Shown here one piece after another: positions 49,092 to 60,876 of a DNA stretch of 64,000 nt; position 1 is the stretch's first letter, and every line of letters starts with the position of its first letter. The notes below the pieces were generated by a model that ran no database searches, was not told the origin of the DNA, and saw only the letters and a program-made list of their open reading frames with translations. Both the position numbers and the translations under genes were made by a program. This DNA comes from Aquanectria penicillioides (taxonomy: Eukaryota; Ascomycota; Sordariomycetes; Hypocreales; Nectriaceae): NCBI GenBank assembly GCA_003415625.1, contig PYIU01000002.1, positions 558,001-622,000 of the forward strand, written 5' to 3'.

Positions 49092-49799
49092 GGAAGGGTG
49101 GGTGGATGGAAGGATGAATGAATAGATCAATGGACGGAGAGTGAGCAAGGCCAAGAAGGGAGCGAGGACAGGCAGGCAAACGCCGAGGCTGCTACCACAG
49201 CTGGCGCTGCTGGTGTTGCTGGTGTTGCTCTGCTGCATCCCAATCCCATCCCATCTCTCTGTGTTCCCATCCAAAACCCAGGCCAAGCCCCAAGGGAAAA
49301 AAATCCCAACATGCACGCCCTGGCGCTCCCTGCACACCACCACGCCCGCTTCAATCCATGCCCACCATGCCTATGCCTCTTCCTGCATGCACGAAGAATG
49401 CACCTAAAAAGCTCGGGCCAGGCGCCACGCCCGGTTGGTTCCCTTGGCTCGCATTCAACCATACTGACTGGCTGGCCTGTGAAAGCGGAAGAGGAAAAAA
49501 AATTCAAGAGGAAAAACACCATTCTATGATCTGACATGCTTTGTCGCCCGCTTGGGATGCGCCATGGCTCAGTCCTCATGCCTGAGACCTCACCGTGACG
49601 ACCAGCAAACCCGTGCAAGCCTGTACATTATTATCTTCTTGCTCCGTATATCCCTACTTGTCCTCGTCTTGAATTGACTCTCTCTTCCTCTCCCCCTGTT
49701 CCTCTTATCTTTCTTCCCCTTCGCCTTCTCATTGTCGCCGTGCTCCGTGGACATGGTCTCCGTTGCCGGCATCCAATTCATCGCCATCACATCATAACA

Positions 49800-50004
49800 C
49801 CTTTGTCATCAGTCGTTACTTCCTTCTTTCCTTTGTTAGCTTGATCGTAGTTCTATCTGTGGCCGCATCCACTTAGTCGATTATCATACCACCCTTGTCG
49901 CTCTCATTCGTTTTCTCTTCACCTTCACCCCCTGGTAGTTTTCTCCCCTGCAAGGACACCCCTGTCAGCAAACTTTCCCAGCTATACGGGGAGGTCGAAA
50001 CACG

Positions 50005-50036
<32 letters not shown>

Positions 50037-51558
50037 ACAGGCAACGAGGACGAAGGAAAAAAGGACCCAAAAAACAGAGTTGGGTGTGCTTCGTACGGTA
50101 CCGCAAACAACTGTATCCACGATCCCTCACCACTCACACGCTCATTGACACACAGACGCTCAACCATCAACACCCTCATTCTTTTTTTTCTTCTTTTTTT
50201 TATTTTTAATTTCATCGTTATATTTTTTTTCATTGCTCGATTGTAATATCCATCCCCTACAACAACAACAACGGTGCATACTACACCACCATCACCGCTC
50301 CCACTACCACTACCACCTCCTCCACCACCACCGAAAATCCCACCCTCCCTCTCACTGATACTCTCCTCTGCGCTGCAACCGGCTACTTTGGATCATCGCC
50401 AAAGAGGTAAGCCCCGGCGCTCTTGGTTCGTCCCCAAACCCTCCGCCCACGCCCTCGCCCACACCACCGCCACCCACCACCATCGACTATCGCAATCGCT
50501 CCACCGGGCGCTCTTAGCACTTCCCACCCCTACCAGAACCATCAAACCCTCCATCCCCCCATCCCGGACTCGTTGGCGGCCCTTGCCCACGCCTCCGCCT
50601 ACGCGGCTCACAACCTTGTCCTGCTAGTCCCAGTTGATGCCGCCCAGCCCGAGCCTTCCAGCCCTCAAAACCATCTTCCCCCCCGCTATCGACATCGCCT
50701 CTGCTCTATCTCTTCAGCCCTCAGCTGCACACCAGCCTGACTGACTGACTGACTGCCTGACTGACTGAAAATACTGACGATTCGGTATCAGCATCAGCAG
50801 CTCTTTCTTATTGACGATTCATTGACGTTGGACTTTGTCTTCTCCACACGTCTGCGCGAGGTCCTTCTCCTTATCGGCCTGCTTCTCCTTATCATCCTCG
50901 CCCCCATCGACGCCAACCGCATCCTTCATTTCGCCACAGGGTTCTGACTCTTTCTTCCCCCCTTCAAAACCTATTTCTTCATTTGACCGTCCTTCCCCAC
51001 GGTCAATTCGCCTTTCCTTCTCTGCTTGCATCTGTCAGCGATTTGCGCTTCACGGTCTGCTCTGTTGCTGGAATATCGCCAGAGCTGCTCCGTGTTGACT
51101 GATTGCGATAGCGACAGCATCCCTCCGGGCCCTCCCATGTAAGTCGATTTTTCGCAGGAAACAGCTACCACGGAAACTTTTGCGACCACCACGTCATCCT
51201 TCTCATCTCGAATGAAACCGCTTCACGCCCAGATTCCCCGATCCCCCCCCAGACTATTTCATCCCTTCGACCCAGCTTGCATCATCTAAAACTTCGCGCG
51301 TGAGCCAGAATGCTAACCAGCGCCTGCCGCGTCCACAGACCTAATATCGACGGCCACCTCTCCCACGCTGTCTCTCTTCCCTTATGCATTAACGGATAAA
51401 CAATAAAAAACAACCACAGCATCATTCTTACGACCGCTTTACTCTTACCTTCAGCACTCATCTCCCCCATCTGACCACGTGGATACGCTTCTAGGCTGAG
51501 CATCCACCCATCTTTCCCCCTTACCCATTTCCCACATAGGACTCATTTTCCGTTTGGA
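49800..51558 (+). promoter_or_regulatory. probable promoter and long 5' leader of the PP1 subunit gene
   Basis: From about 50200 the plus strand is strongly pyrimidine-rich and lacks a plausible frame up to the ATG at 51559. A 30-base A run (50005-50034), CCA/ACC repeats (50280-50335) and a CTGA repeat (50740-50767) are embedded. GTAAG candidates near 50406 and 51138 could be donors of 5' UTR introns, but no acceptor could be chosen safely. A leader over 1 kb would suit a regulated signalling gene; this is inference. Confidence 0.4.
50005..50034. repeat. poly-A run, 30 bases
   Basis: The longest homopolymer in the window, within the presumed promoter or leader of the PP1 subunit gene. It is not preceded by coding DNA, so it does not look like a processed pseudogene tail. 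Confidence 0.9.
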
Positions 51559-53990
51559 ATGCCTTACACTCCCCCTTCAAATCGATCTCCAGCTTCCTCA
51601 ACCTCTTCCTCGCCTAATGTGAGTCGGCGCTCGTCGCTCCAGACTGGTACTCGCCCCCAATTGCCTCGATCCGCCTCGTACCTCCTCAAGCACCGACGAA
51701 CTCCTTCCGCACCTACGCTCAGCGATGCATCAGTCGGCACCTTGACCCCCCAGGGCACGTCGGAGGATCTGAAGAGCATGGTATCGACCTTGTCTTCAGC
51801 CGTGTCGAGGAACGTGCGAGCCTCGCCACCCCCGGTCACGGACGACCGCACCATGCCCATGGGTGCCATCATCTCTCTCCCGACTCTGCTTCGTCTAGTA
51901 GCGACGACGAGGGATCTCTGAAGATCCGAGGGAGGAAGCTGGAGAAGCTCAGAGACGCCGCCAGCCAGATCCAGCAGCAGCGGAAACCATCCCCTGAGCG
52001 AGATCAGAACCAACAGACGGAGAAGGATCGCCGACAAGGAGTCCACTTCAGCTTCAGCACAAGTGCGCTGGGTGATCTTGCCAAGCCCAACCGAAAGATC
52101 AACCATGTACGCTCAGTCACCGAGCCCACCATCCCAGTGGCCAAGTCCGCCGACAACTCATTGACGGGCTCGGAAGAGGAGTCGGATCTCGACCTGCAGA
52201 AGAAGCCGCAGATGGTGCGCAAGAAGTCGGGTGAGTTGGTAAGACCTGCTCTGCGGCCTCCTTCTCGCCGCCGCCCGCCCTTCAAGCATGCCCGGCACCC
52301 CCATCTTCTCCAAGGCTGTTCACTTTGATTCTCATCTGGAGCATGTCCGTCACTTCCTTCAGGTAGATCGACCCCTTGCCGTCAGTGCTGGATCATCACC
52401 TGTCGACAACTACGACAGCGACACCGAGTACCCTTTCCCAGGAGATGACCGATCTGGAGCCAGATCTCCCCCTTTCGAATGGAGATTCTGACATCCAACT
52501 TCCCCCACGACAGCCCCGAGCGTAAGGCTCTACCAGTCCGTCTCGAAAAGGTATGGCTGTCTCCCGATCAGAAGTCACTGCTTGGCTCCATCGCCGTGAC
52601 CAACTTGGCCTTCCAGAAGTCTGTCGTCTGCCGCTTCACCCTTGACTACTGGAAGACAACCTCGGAGATTGCTGCTGAGTACAGCCACGAGATCCGTCCT
52701 CGTGAGACCCCCCTGGGGCAAGACCGCTTCACCTTTTCGATCAAGCTGTCCGACACTGCCAACCTCGAGACTAAGACGCTTTTCTTCTGCATTCGCTACT
52801 CTGTCAATGGCAAGGAGCACTGGGACAACAACTCGTCTCGAAACTTCCAGGTTGACTTCCGCAAGAAGCACCTCCCTCAGAATGGCAAGAACAACTTCCA
52901 GGGTGCTCGATCGCAGAACGGTCTGCCTCGCAGCAACCGACGCGGAGTGAACCCGAACCTTCCCCGACCAAAGTCGATGCCGGCTGGCTTCGGCGAGTTC
53001 GGCGACGACTCCAAGTTCAACTTTGATCAACCCATTCATGAGTACTTGGGCGAGTCCGGATCCGGATCCAGCGGCCTTCGCCTGAAGACAAAGTCTAATA
53101 GCAACCTTGCTAGTGACAACCTCACCAAGGGATTCGGCTCGCCAAGTGGACTGGTCTTTGCAAACCGGTACGACTTTGGTGCATCCCTCAAGGCTGCACG
53201 AGACACTGCCAACAAGGACAAGGATGGCTTGTACATGAAGCCCAACGTCCGGAGCTCCAAAGCCCTCGTCTGGTCCTCGAACTCCGCCGCCGGCTGCCGT
53301 GCCTACTTCCATCTCAACTACCCAGCAGGCCGCCCCGGGCGCCTCATCAACCCCGATCTTGCCGAGCTCCTCTTATGAAGAGCTTGTCAACAAGTACTGC
53401 TTTGTACGTTCCCCTGACGCTTACATAACTCCCGACACTTTTCCTGGTCAAGGAGGCTCTCCCACTTCCCTAGCCCCTTAGGGTAGGATGGCCCCGTACC
53501 ACCTGATGATGAGATTCCAGGATAAGAGATGGCTACTGACAGACATTTGGTTTTGCAGTTTGGTTCAAAGCAGTCGAGCCCCGCCCTGAAGGATGGCACG
53601 ATGAACAGTGAACGATTCGATGGATCCACGGAAGGAAACGATACGACACCCGCAATTACCACCACCACCAATGTGTCGCCCGGAAACCCTCGCACCCATC
53701 ACGCTGGGCCTGCAACCCACCACACCCTTCAGCTCGATAACCCGGGCATCTTTCGAGCAACCAACTACAGCACTTCGCCAATCGCTACACCCCCAAGGGA
53801 CTCAACACTTGTCAAGGAAGGGAACCACTCCTCGACCCCGAGATCAACTGGTGCCAGGTCGGCATCTCCAGCTTTCGCAGCATTTGATGGCACGCCCTCT
53901 ACCGGCGCCCCATATCACGTCCAACAGTCGATGATGATGGGGTTTCCATGGGCGGGCGATGCCCACGCAGCCACAGCCATTCGAGGATAG
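51559..53990 (+). CDS. Gac1-type protein phosphatase 1 regulatory subunit (frame broken by four apparent indels)
   Basis: Targets PP1 to glycogen to activate glycogen synthase. In order: a Ser/Pro-rich N-terminus starting MPYTPPSNRSPASSTSSSPN; an acidic SSSSDDEG patch; the PP1-docking RVxF motif as KAVHF (52312-52326) in a conserved block ending HVRHFLQVDRPLAVS; a CBM21 carbohydrate-binding domain (about 52535-52865) with the closing WDNNSSRNF motif; a low-complexity tail ending ATAIRG. An intron at 53405-53558 joins NKYCF to FGSKQSS. The conserved blocks sit in different frames: frame changes near 51880 (extra CT in a CT tract), 52275 (one extra base), 52485 (one base missing) and 53245. The peptide is conserved right up to each break, so indels explain it better than introns. 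It is either a recent pseudogene or the victim of sequence error. Confidence 0.82.
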
Positions 53991-54970
53991 AAATTGATCG
54001 ATGACTGTGGGCTGACAAACACATATTGAGCATTGGTGACGATGCCTTGATTGTTTGTTGCCGCCACAATTACACTCGCGCTTACATTGGGACTATCCAT
54101 TTTCAACAATGTTTCGGCATGCAATAATGTCATGCCTGGGTAGATGATACTCTGCCTACTAGTACACGCTCCTGCCTGTTTGATTCGAGACAGCACACTA
54201 CTTTGGTTTGCCTTTGGAATTGTCACTGAGCATGTGTTCTTTTTCTGTTGTTTTTGTTTTTCTGGTTTGGCGTTTAGGGCATTTGGACTATCGCAACCTG
54301 GGACGGCCGGAGGCATTCGGACGTGGAGTTTGGGAAGCCTGTTGACATTTTTGTGGGTTTCTTGCTCATTTTACTACTTCTCTCTTTTTAATCATCGCCT
54401 CTGCCATCATCACCATGATGGCTGCTCACTGTTGATCGGACCGAGCAAGGCTGAAATCACGGGCTTGGGCTTGGACTTGTGGACGGGGAAAACTGGAACA
54501 CTGCAACTGCTCGGAAACAATCTCCAAATGGCTCCAGGGTCAGGCGTAACAGGATCTCCCATGTCAACGTCATCATACGTTTTACGCGCCGGTGTGACTT
54601 GCGAACTGAAATGCAATGGCGTACAGAAGGGGTTAGGATGGGACAAAAAAGTGACTCCCTCTGGGATACACAGGATAGGGGGTATGGCCTTGGATGGATA
54701 TAAGTTATACAATGGATGCCAGAATGCAATTGCTGCATGACTGAATTATCTTGGATGTCTTTTTGCTGTGACACGATGCGTTGTGACATGATGCTGCCGT
54801 CAACACTATATGGACGTAGAGTCGAACTATCACCGAGGTAGGGCTAAAACATTACAATCTTGTGTATACTTAAATGTAGATTTCGACCAATCCACCATCA
54901 TTGCCACTATGGTCCTCGTTGCATTAAAGGAGGTGCATTTTCCATCCTTGTGGATTACTTTATGCTGTAG
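53991..54970. other. intergenic between convergent genes
   Basis: About 1 kb separating the 3' ends of the PP1 subunit gene and the TRI12-type transporter. A 198-codon frame (54144-54740) has no family features and is likely 3' UTR chance. Confidence 0.6.
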
Positions 54971-56906
54971 TTACTTTGCCGAGGAGTCCAACTCATCCTT
55001 CTTCTCATTTTCCAGCTTGGCTGCCACATCATGGGACCTTTGTGAACTATTGATAGGTTTGACACTCAACGCTGCTGCTATGGCAACACATCCAAAGGCA
55101 ATTGCCACCAGATACACTATCCGATATGACTTTGAGTTGGACACGAGGACTGCCCTCTGCACCGCAGTAATGGTAGAGTTTGTAATTCCCTGAACGGCAC
55201 TGTACGCAGCAGGCTTGTTCACCTTGGCAGCTTTTAGCAGTAAATCCATCGATCCTGTGTAACCTGTGCTTTCGGCTGCAGTGCGAACTTGGCCAGGAAG
55301 GATCTTCCCAAACTCACTTGTCTGGATGGAAGTGTAAATGGCCGTGGCAACAGCGCCGCCGATGAGGCGAAAGGTGCTAATAAGACCAACTCCAATACCA
55401 ATATCCGTTTGATCGGCGAGATGAAGAGACACCATGCCAAATGACAGCGGGGACGGTGGCAGGTTGACCGATGCTACCGCGATGACGGTTCCAATAGCCT
55501 GAGCTTTGTCATTGAGCCCGACAGAAGCCAAAGACCCAATCAATGACGTTTGAATGACAATGCAGGCAACTAGTTGCCATTTCTCATGCTTGATCCAGGG
55601 CATCAAGCTGATGCAATACCACCCGGCAACGATCGTGCCGAAGCTGACCATGGTAGCATACACGCCTCGGATAATGGGCTTATCTGCTGGAACCCACAGG
55701 AGGCCAGACTGCCGCGGCCAGATGACGTTCATGCTGTAGTATAGCATTCCGGCTACGAAGCAAACCACCAGGAATGCCGTGAACCGACGCCACTCTCTGA
55801 ATAGGTATGGCGGGAGAATCGGGTACGCAAGGGGTGCGTAGACTTCCCAGAACCCCAGCGCGATGAAGCAGGCGAGGCTAACAACAAGCGACGCGATGAT
55901 GTGGGAGCTGTGCCACGCATAGATTCCATTGCCCCAGTTCAGAGCAAGAAGTAGAAGAAGACATCCTGCAGTGAAAAGAATAAGACCGATGTAGTCGACC
56001 TCCTTGACGAGCTGCCACTTCGTCTTGTGGTCGTCTCTGTGCTTGGTCTCAAATGTTGGCGGGTAGTAGAAGAAGTAGAGCATGATGGCCGTGACCACTT
56101 CCCATGCGAAACACCACCAGTAGCAGGCCCTCCATCCAATCTTGGTGTAGGCGATGAACACGTAGCCGATAAGAGGGGAGAAGGAGCTGAAGTGATTTGC
56201 GAAGATCATGACACCTTGGATCGTTAGTATCGTAGGAATGACAATTTCTATCAAGGCTTCAACTTACCAAGGTTTTGGAAGCGCCATTTGTTAGGCACCA
56301 GCTCCTGGGCACAGGCGAAACACATTTCCTGGAAGCCGCCGCCGACCCCGAAGATGATTCCGCTGATGATCATCTGGGTAATTGACTGGCCCGTGGCTCC
56401 AACTAAGGCTCCAACAGCAGCGGAGATGGCACCGAACATTAGGAACCATCGGCGGCCGGCGATGTCGGAGAGACGACCGCCAACACTGACAATGATGGCA
56501 GCTCCCAAATTCCACCTTGTCGACGGTCAGCCATGACTGGACATCGAAGATGTTCAAATCGCCTCTTTGGGGTTGTTTTCGTCGTATTGGATGAAGACTT
56601 ACGTAATTGCAATCCACGGTACCGAGCATCTGGACCTAGATCTGCATCGATATAGGTCAAAACAGTCGCGGGCCTATTGCAAAATGAGCTCGGGCCACTC
56701 TCCGATGGGTTGGCAACTTACATGACCAAGGTAAACAGGTACGATTCGTACATGAGAATCAGAGACAAGACTGCGAGCTTTGTCTTGAGAGTGATTTTGC
56801 CGTCATCGTCCGCGTCCATGATCGGCGCCTTTTCGGGGTCGGCTGGAATCGCAACCTCATGGTGCTCCGACTTTTGGAAGTCTTGTTTATCAAGTTCGCT
56901 GGCCAT
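54971..56906 (-). CDS. TRI12-type MFS efflux pump (one apparent frameshift)
   Basis: Fourteen-helix major facilitator of the fungal TRI12 family (trichothecene and siderophore-type pumps) acting at the plasma membrane. Exons on minus strand: 56722-56906, 56603-56673, 56268-56515, 54971-56214. Signatures are VSVGGRLSDIAGRRWFLMFG (MFS motif A region), GIIFGVGGGFQEMCFACAQE with ELVPNKWR, and a C-terminal segment followed by a charged tail. Exon lengths total 1748, one short of a multiple of three. Exon 2 reads correctly as ADLGPDARY, then the expected helix WIAIT-WNLGAA needs one more base near 56620. An alternative donor inside exon 2 would restore frame but delete about seven residues of a helix. 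It shares a divergent promoter with the acyl-CoA ligase. Confidence 0.85.
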
Positions 56907-57652
56907 GGCTGCAAGCTGTTTCGATAACCTACAAGCCTGGGTAATAATAATTGCAGCTATGAGTAGTGGAGTCCGTAGAGCTTCAACAGAACCCAGACGA
57001 TCCACCACAACCTGGCCAACTCCACAACAACACGGGAATAAAGAACGATTGTCAGGGAGTTTTTATCTCTGCGCCTACGATGGATTCACGACCCAGCATC
57101 GTCCGATAACCCTCGAGCCTCCAGCCATTTTCAGCTAATGGCTTGGCAAACACCCAGGGAAATAGTCTCGGGTTTGCTCAAGACCCGGACGAAGCGTGGT
57201 GGAGTTGACGGGCGACATCGCCGATCTCTGGAACTGTTTACCCCAAGATGCGGGGTGTGAGACATGGGCTAGGCACAGGTTGCATCGTGCATTTGTGGGG
57301 GATGCATGGATCCGAAGCCCAGGAGGGAGCCACTGAATCATTAGATCCCATCGTTCTTGGTTGGAACCCATGACGTGGACTGTGGCAGTTGTGTTGTCTC
57401 ATTCCGGTCCAGCTTGGCGGATGAGCCGGCAAGGGGGGAAACCTTGGCTAGCGGAGATGTCATGATGGGAAATGGTTCACCGTGGGAGAGATGCTATTGC
57501 CGGCGTTGCCAAGGTTGCAGGGACTGATGTGCGACTGAAGGACGTTTTGGATTGGGGTTTGTGATGGATTTCTCTGCTTGTGGTTCTTTCGAGTTGCTCG
57601 CTTGTTGTCTCAATTAGATATTGTGAGGTCTCTCACTGGGCCAATCATCGTC
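56907..57652. promoter_or_regulatory. divergent promoter: MFS pump / acyl-CoA ligase
   Basis: About 750 bp between two genes transcribed away from each other. Co-regulation is plausible because pump and enzyme start from the same interval. No specific operator was recognised. Confidence 0.45.
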
Positions 57653-59410
57653 ATGGCCACAGACGGAATTTACAACTCTCCTTACCCTATGCCCGGAGTT
57701 CCGATCCACCAAAGCATCTCGCAGTTTCTTCTCCAGAGTGATCCAGACGACGCGCACCCAGACAAGGTTATCCTAGCCGACTTTGATAATCCAAAGAGAG
57801 AGCTTACCTACGGCGGACTTCGTCACAATGCCGCCCGCGATGCTGCAATTCTCCGGAACCTCCACCAACTAATGGAGGGAGATGTAGTTTGCATATACGG
57901 TTATAATTCTATATCTTGGGCTTCTTTGGCACATGCTGTCATGTGGGCTGGTGGATGTTTCTGGTGGGTTGCGACAGATGCTGTTTTGCAATTGTTGCTA
58001 ATAAAATGCCAGTGGTATCAACCCGTTGGCAACGAGCTTCGAGCTAGTGCACTACTTCGAGGTGGCTGTCCCAAAGATTGTTGTCGTCGATAAAGATCTA
58101 TTACAGAACGTGTTGAAGGCAGTCAAGCAACTCAAACTCGCCCCCAGGCTGATGGTTATTGATGACACCGTGGGAGCGTTACATGGTTGCCCAATTGTGA
58201 GTTGTCGCTAGCTCTTGTTCTTGCTTCAACTAATGGGTAACAGTATCCAAAAGATTTCAACCGAGAAGCAACGCTTCCCATCGAGCCACTGAACCTAGCA
58301 TCGCGAGACAATAGACAACAACCGGCCGGGATGTGCTTCAGCTCAGGCACCTCGGGCAAGCCAAAGGGCGTCGTATTTTCCCACCATAACTTGATAGCTC
58401 AGCTACTGTCTATTCGTGCGACGAATCCATTCTTGCACAATGGACACATGAAAGAAGCTTTCTTCCCATCATTTTCTCATGTATACGGCATCGTTTCAGC
58501 AGTGCTTCTACCGGCTTGGGTTGGATCTTACGTACAAGCTATGAAAAAGTTCAATTACATGGACTACTTGAAAAGGTGCTCTGAAATGAGAGCAACAGTA
58601 CTGAGACTTGTCCCTGCCGTTGCGGTGAGAATGGTCAAGGATCCTGATGTCAGGCAGCTTGATTTTAGCTGTGTCCAGGCTGCCATGTGCTCAGGCGCAG
58701 CGTTGTCTGATGATATCGTCCAAGACCTCAAAAGATTACTAGCCCCAGAGGCAGGAGTTCTAAATGGATATGGGATGAGTGAATGCACTGTAACATTGCT
58801 GAGAGAGGTAAGAAAGGACAAAGGCGCCAGCGTAGGTCGTCCAGCCGCAGGGGTTTCGATACGAGTTGTGGACGACGACTGCCAGGATGTGCAACCTGGA
58901 CAAGATGGCGAGTGCTTAATTAAAGGACCAACTGTATTTATGGGATACAAAGGAAACACGGAAGAAACTCTCGCTTCAAAGAAGAACGGCTGGCTACGCT
59001 CAGGCGACGTTGTGCGGGTCGACGAAGATGGGTTCTTCTACTTGACAGGCCGCAAGAAGGAGCTCATTAAGTTCAAGGGGAATCAGATTGCCCCTGCCGA
59101 GCTCGAGGCTGTCTTGTTGCTGCATCCTCAAGTTGCAGACGCTGGGGTGTGTGGTGTGAAGGATAAGCAGCTAGACACTGAGATTGCAGTTGGGTTCATC
59201 ACAATTCCGGCAGACGTTCCATTGGATAGGCACGATGAAGTGCTTGAGGAGGTACGACAATTTGTGAATAAGAGAGTGGCGTCGTACAAAAGGTTTAGGG
59301 GGCGTCTTTTTCACATGGATACTTTGCCGAAGAACACGTCTGGTAAGTTACTACGCCGGCATCTAGTAGCGCAGGCGACGGAGCTTAGAAGTCGACGACA
59401 AAAGTTGTGA
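57653..59410 (+). CDS. acyl-CoA ligase, 4-coumarate-CoA-ligase-like (adenylate-forming)
   Basis: Activates a carboxylic acid with ATP to an acyl-adenylate and transfers it to CoA. Exons 57653-57963, 58013-58196 and 58244-59410 give 553 aa with intact frame. Motifs in order: GGCFCGINPLATSFELVHYF (N-domain), the P-loop SSGTSGKPKGVVFSH (A3), GYGMSECT (A5), YLTGRKKELIKFKGNQIAPAELE (A8 hinge and following), and PKNTSGKLLRR with the catalytic C-terminal lysine (A10). The protein ends RRQKL: the last three residues QKL are close to, but not, a standard peroxisomal SKL. An in-frame ATG 75 bases upstream exists; M-A-T-D is preferred because the family homology starts after it. Neighbours suggest catabolism of a lipidic or aromatic acid. 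Confidence 0.93.
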
Positions 59411-59511
59411 TTGGGGCTTGAAAGCAATGTTATTGATGGGCATATTAGAAATATGCAAGATCAAATGATGGGAAATATCTACTGGAGAATTCTCCGTGCC
59501 AAACCATACCA

Positions 59512-60344
59512 CTACATTAATCGCTCCTCGTTGATAACGTTCTGTGCCTCTGGCATCTGGTTCTGGAGTTGGACGCCGCAGATCCCTACAATCTCTAAAG
59601 TAATATCGTATGCTTTCTTGAGTTGCACCTCTGTCCCGCCATTTCTAATCAAACCTCGCATGTGCCATGCAACCTCGGCGGGCACGTCCATTGGAACCAA
59701 GGTGGCGATGTTCAGTTGCGACGTAGTAATGGCGTCAAGAACGGACATGTCGGATTGGTAATACCCGTAGATGTACGTGACAACAAGGGTGCGCAGGTCG
59801 GGCCAGTATTGGTCGAAGACTCCAAGCAGGATGTCCAAGTCGGAGCGAAAGATGTTTCTCATGACTGCGAGGCCTCGCTCATCGGTGTTGGCCGGGACAG
59901 CGATGTCGGCTCGCGTAGAGGATGTTTCCATGGATTTGGGCGAAGGAAGATTGGCGACGAGGGCCCGAAAAGCATTGATAACTCGAGGGATTCCAAAGAT
60001 GATACCAGTCTTTAGAAGAGCCTCTGTTGTCTCTTAGAAATTACGCATCACTTTCATGGGTTAGTTGTGCAGGCTGACCTTTGATTCTTTTCGTGATATG
60101 TCGGTGGTATTCGTAATCTTCCTGTCGTTCGCCAATGGCTTCCTTGAAGACGTCGGCAACGTACCGGCCCTTGTTGCTGGCTGCAAAGGAACATGCCTAT
60201 TGCAAAGAGTCAGAACAGTCTAGATGTGGAATTGGTTCCGCGCTGGGAAGACTATACCGCAATGCAATACCAAGAATCTTCCAAATCAGTCCCTTTTGAT
60301 TGATCGTGCAGGGCAGAGAGGTACTGCCGCGCCTTTTCATCCAT
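59512..60344 (-). CDS. carboxymuconolactone decarboxylase-like (CMD/AhpD-fold) protein
   Basis: Small protein, 241 aa, of the fungal CMD-like group. Exons on minus strand: 60258-60344, 60079-60196, 59512-60032, all in frame with GT-AG introns of 46-61 bp. Visible features are the N-terminal helix MDEKARQYLSALHD, a SNKGRYVADVFKEAIGERQE segment, TGIIFGIPRVINAF, and the C-terminal HMRGLIRNGGT(x)EVQ helix typical of the fold. The CxxC pair of true AhpD peroxidase partners is not evident, so redox function is doubtful. Such proteins occur beside acyl-CoA enzymes in degradation clusters. It converges on the acyl-CoA ligase (101 bp between stops) and diverges from the bZIP gene. Confidence 0.8.
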
Positions 60345-60876
60345 GCTTGACGCTGTAAGGTGAGAGAGACCAGGGCGATGATGAGCTACTCGGAGATCTT
60401 GATGCCAAGCCGAGATCTGGTGGTTATAACTTTAAAAGCTGTCAATTCAGGCCTCGACGGTTTATCCTCACTACGGAGAATGGCCATCGCCAGAGAATGA
60501 GCCGATGTATTATTTAGCCCATTCCACATTTACGCATTCATTACTCCGTAGCCAGCGCTGATCCGCCCACATGCCGCGACCCAACCACACAGCCCCTACA
60601 AAGCACCCCTCCTGTAGGCCCCTGTAGGGATGCTGACCGTAGACAGGGGCCCTGCAATGGCCCTGTAAGCTTCCCTGTAAATTCCCCCCTGTACGCCACC
60701 CCCAGAAACAGGCGCCGGCCCCCATAACTCACCCCGCGTTTTCAGTCCTCGTGGCCCCGTCCGTCCTCCCTCCCTGTCATAACTGCGCCGTCTACTCGAC
60801 TCCACTCCACAAGTGACAGCTCCACGACACGATCCATCCACGATCTATCCATGGAGCATCGAGCCCGTCGTCCATC
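60345..60876. promoter_or_regulatory. divergent promoter with repeated CCTGTA hexamers
   Basis: Between the CMD-like gene and the bZIP gene. CCTGTA occurs at 60611, 60621, 60662, 60674 and 60688, with a near-inverse (GACAGG) near 60642. Five copies in about 85 bp of plus strand is more than expected by chance and could be operator sites. The factor that would bind is unknown. Confidence 0.45.

Larger units (their letters stand above)
36291..49799. other. 13.5-kb gene-poor stretch
   Basis: No protein family, tRNA or rRNA could be recognised on either strand. Open frames up to 265 codons occur (40138-40860, 46638-47435), but they lack motifs, have odd composition and are shadowed by equally long frames on the other strand. 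From about 36500 to 39900 base composition is balanced; 40000-49800 is GC-rich with C, A and G runs. A short protein-like frame ending at a GT on the minus strand (39674-39877) could be a lone exon but has no supportable partner. Confidence 0.5.

Noticed and set aside
50005..50034. A30 run as the tail of a retroposed gene
   Set aside because: No processed coding sequence or target-site duplication is visible beside it.
51850..51893. A 36-bp GT-AG interval as an intron explaining the first frame change
   Set aside because: It is shorter than any other intron here and would remove conserved residues that are plainly encoded in it; a CT-tract indel explains the shift better.
54144..54740. 198-codon frame downstream of the PP1 subunit gene
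   Set aside because: No family signature, poly-His from a CAT repeat, and position in the 3' flank of convergent genes.
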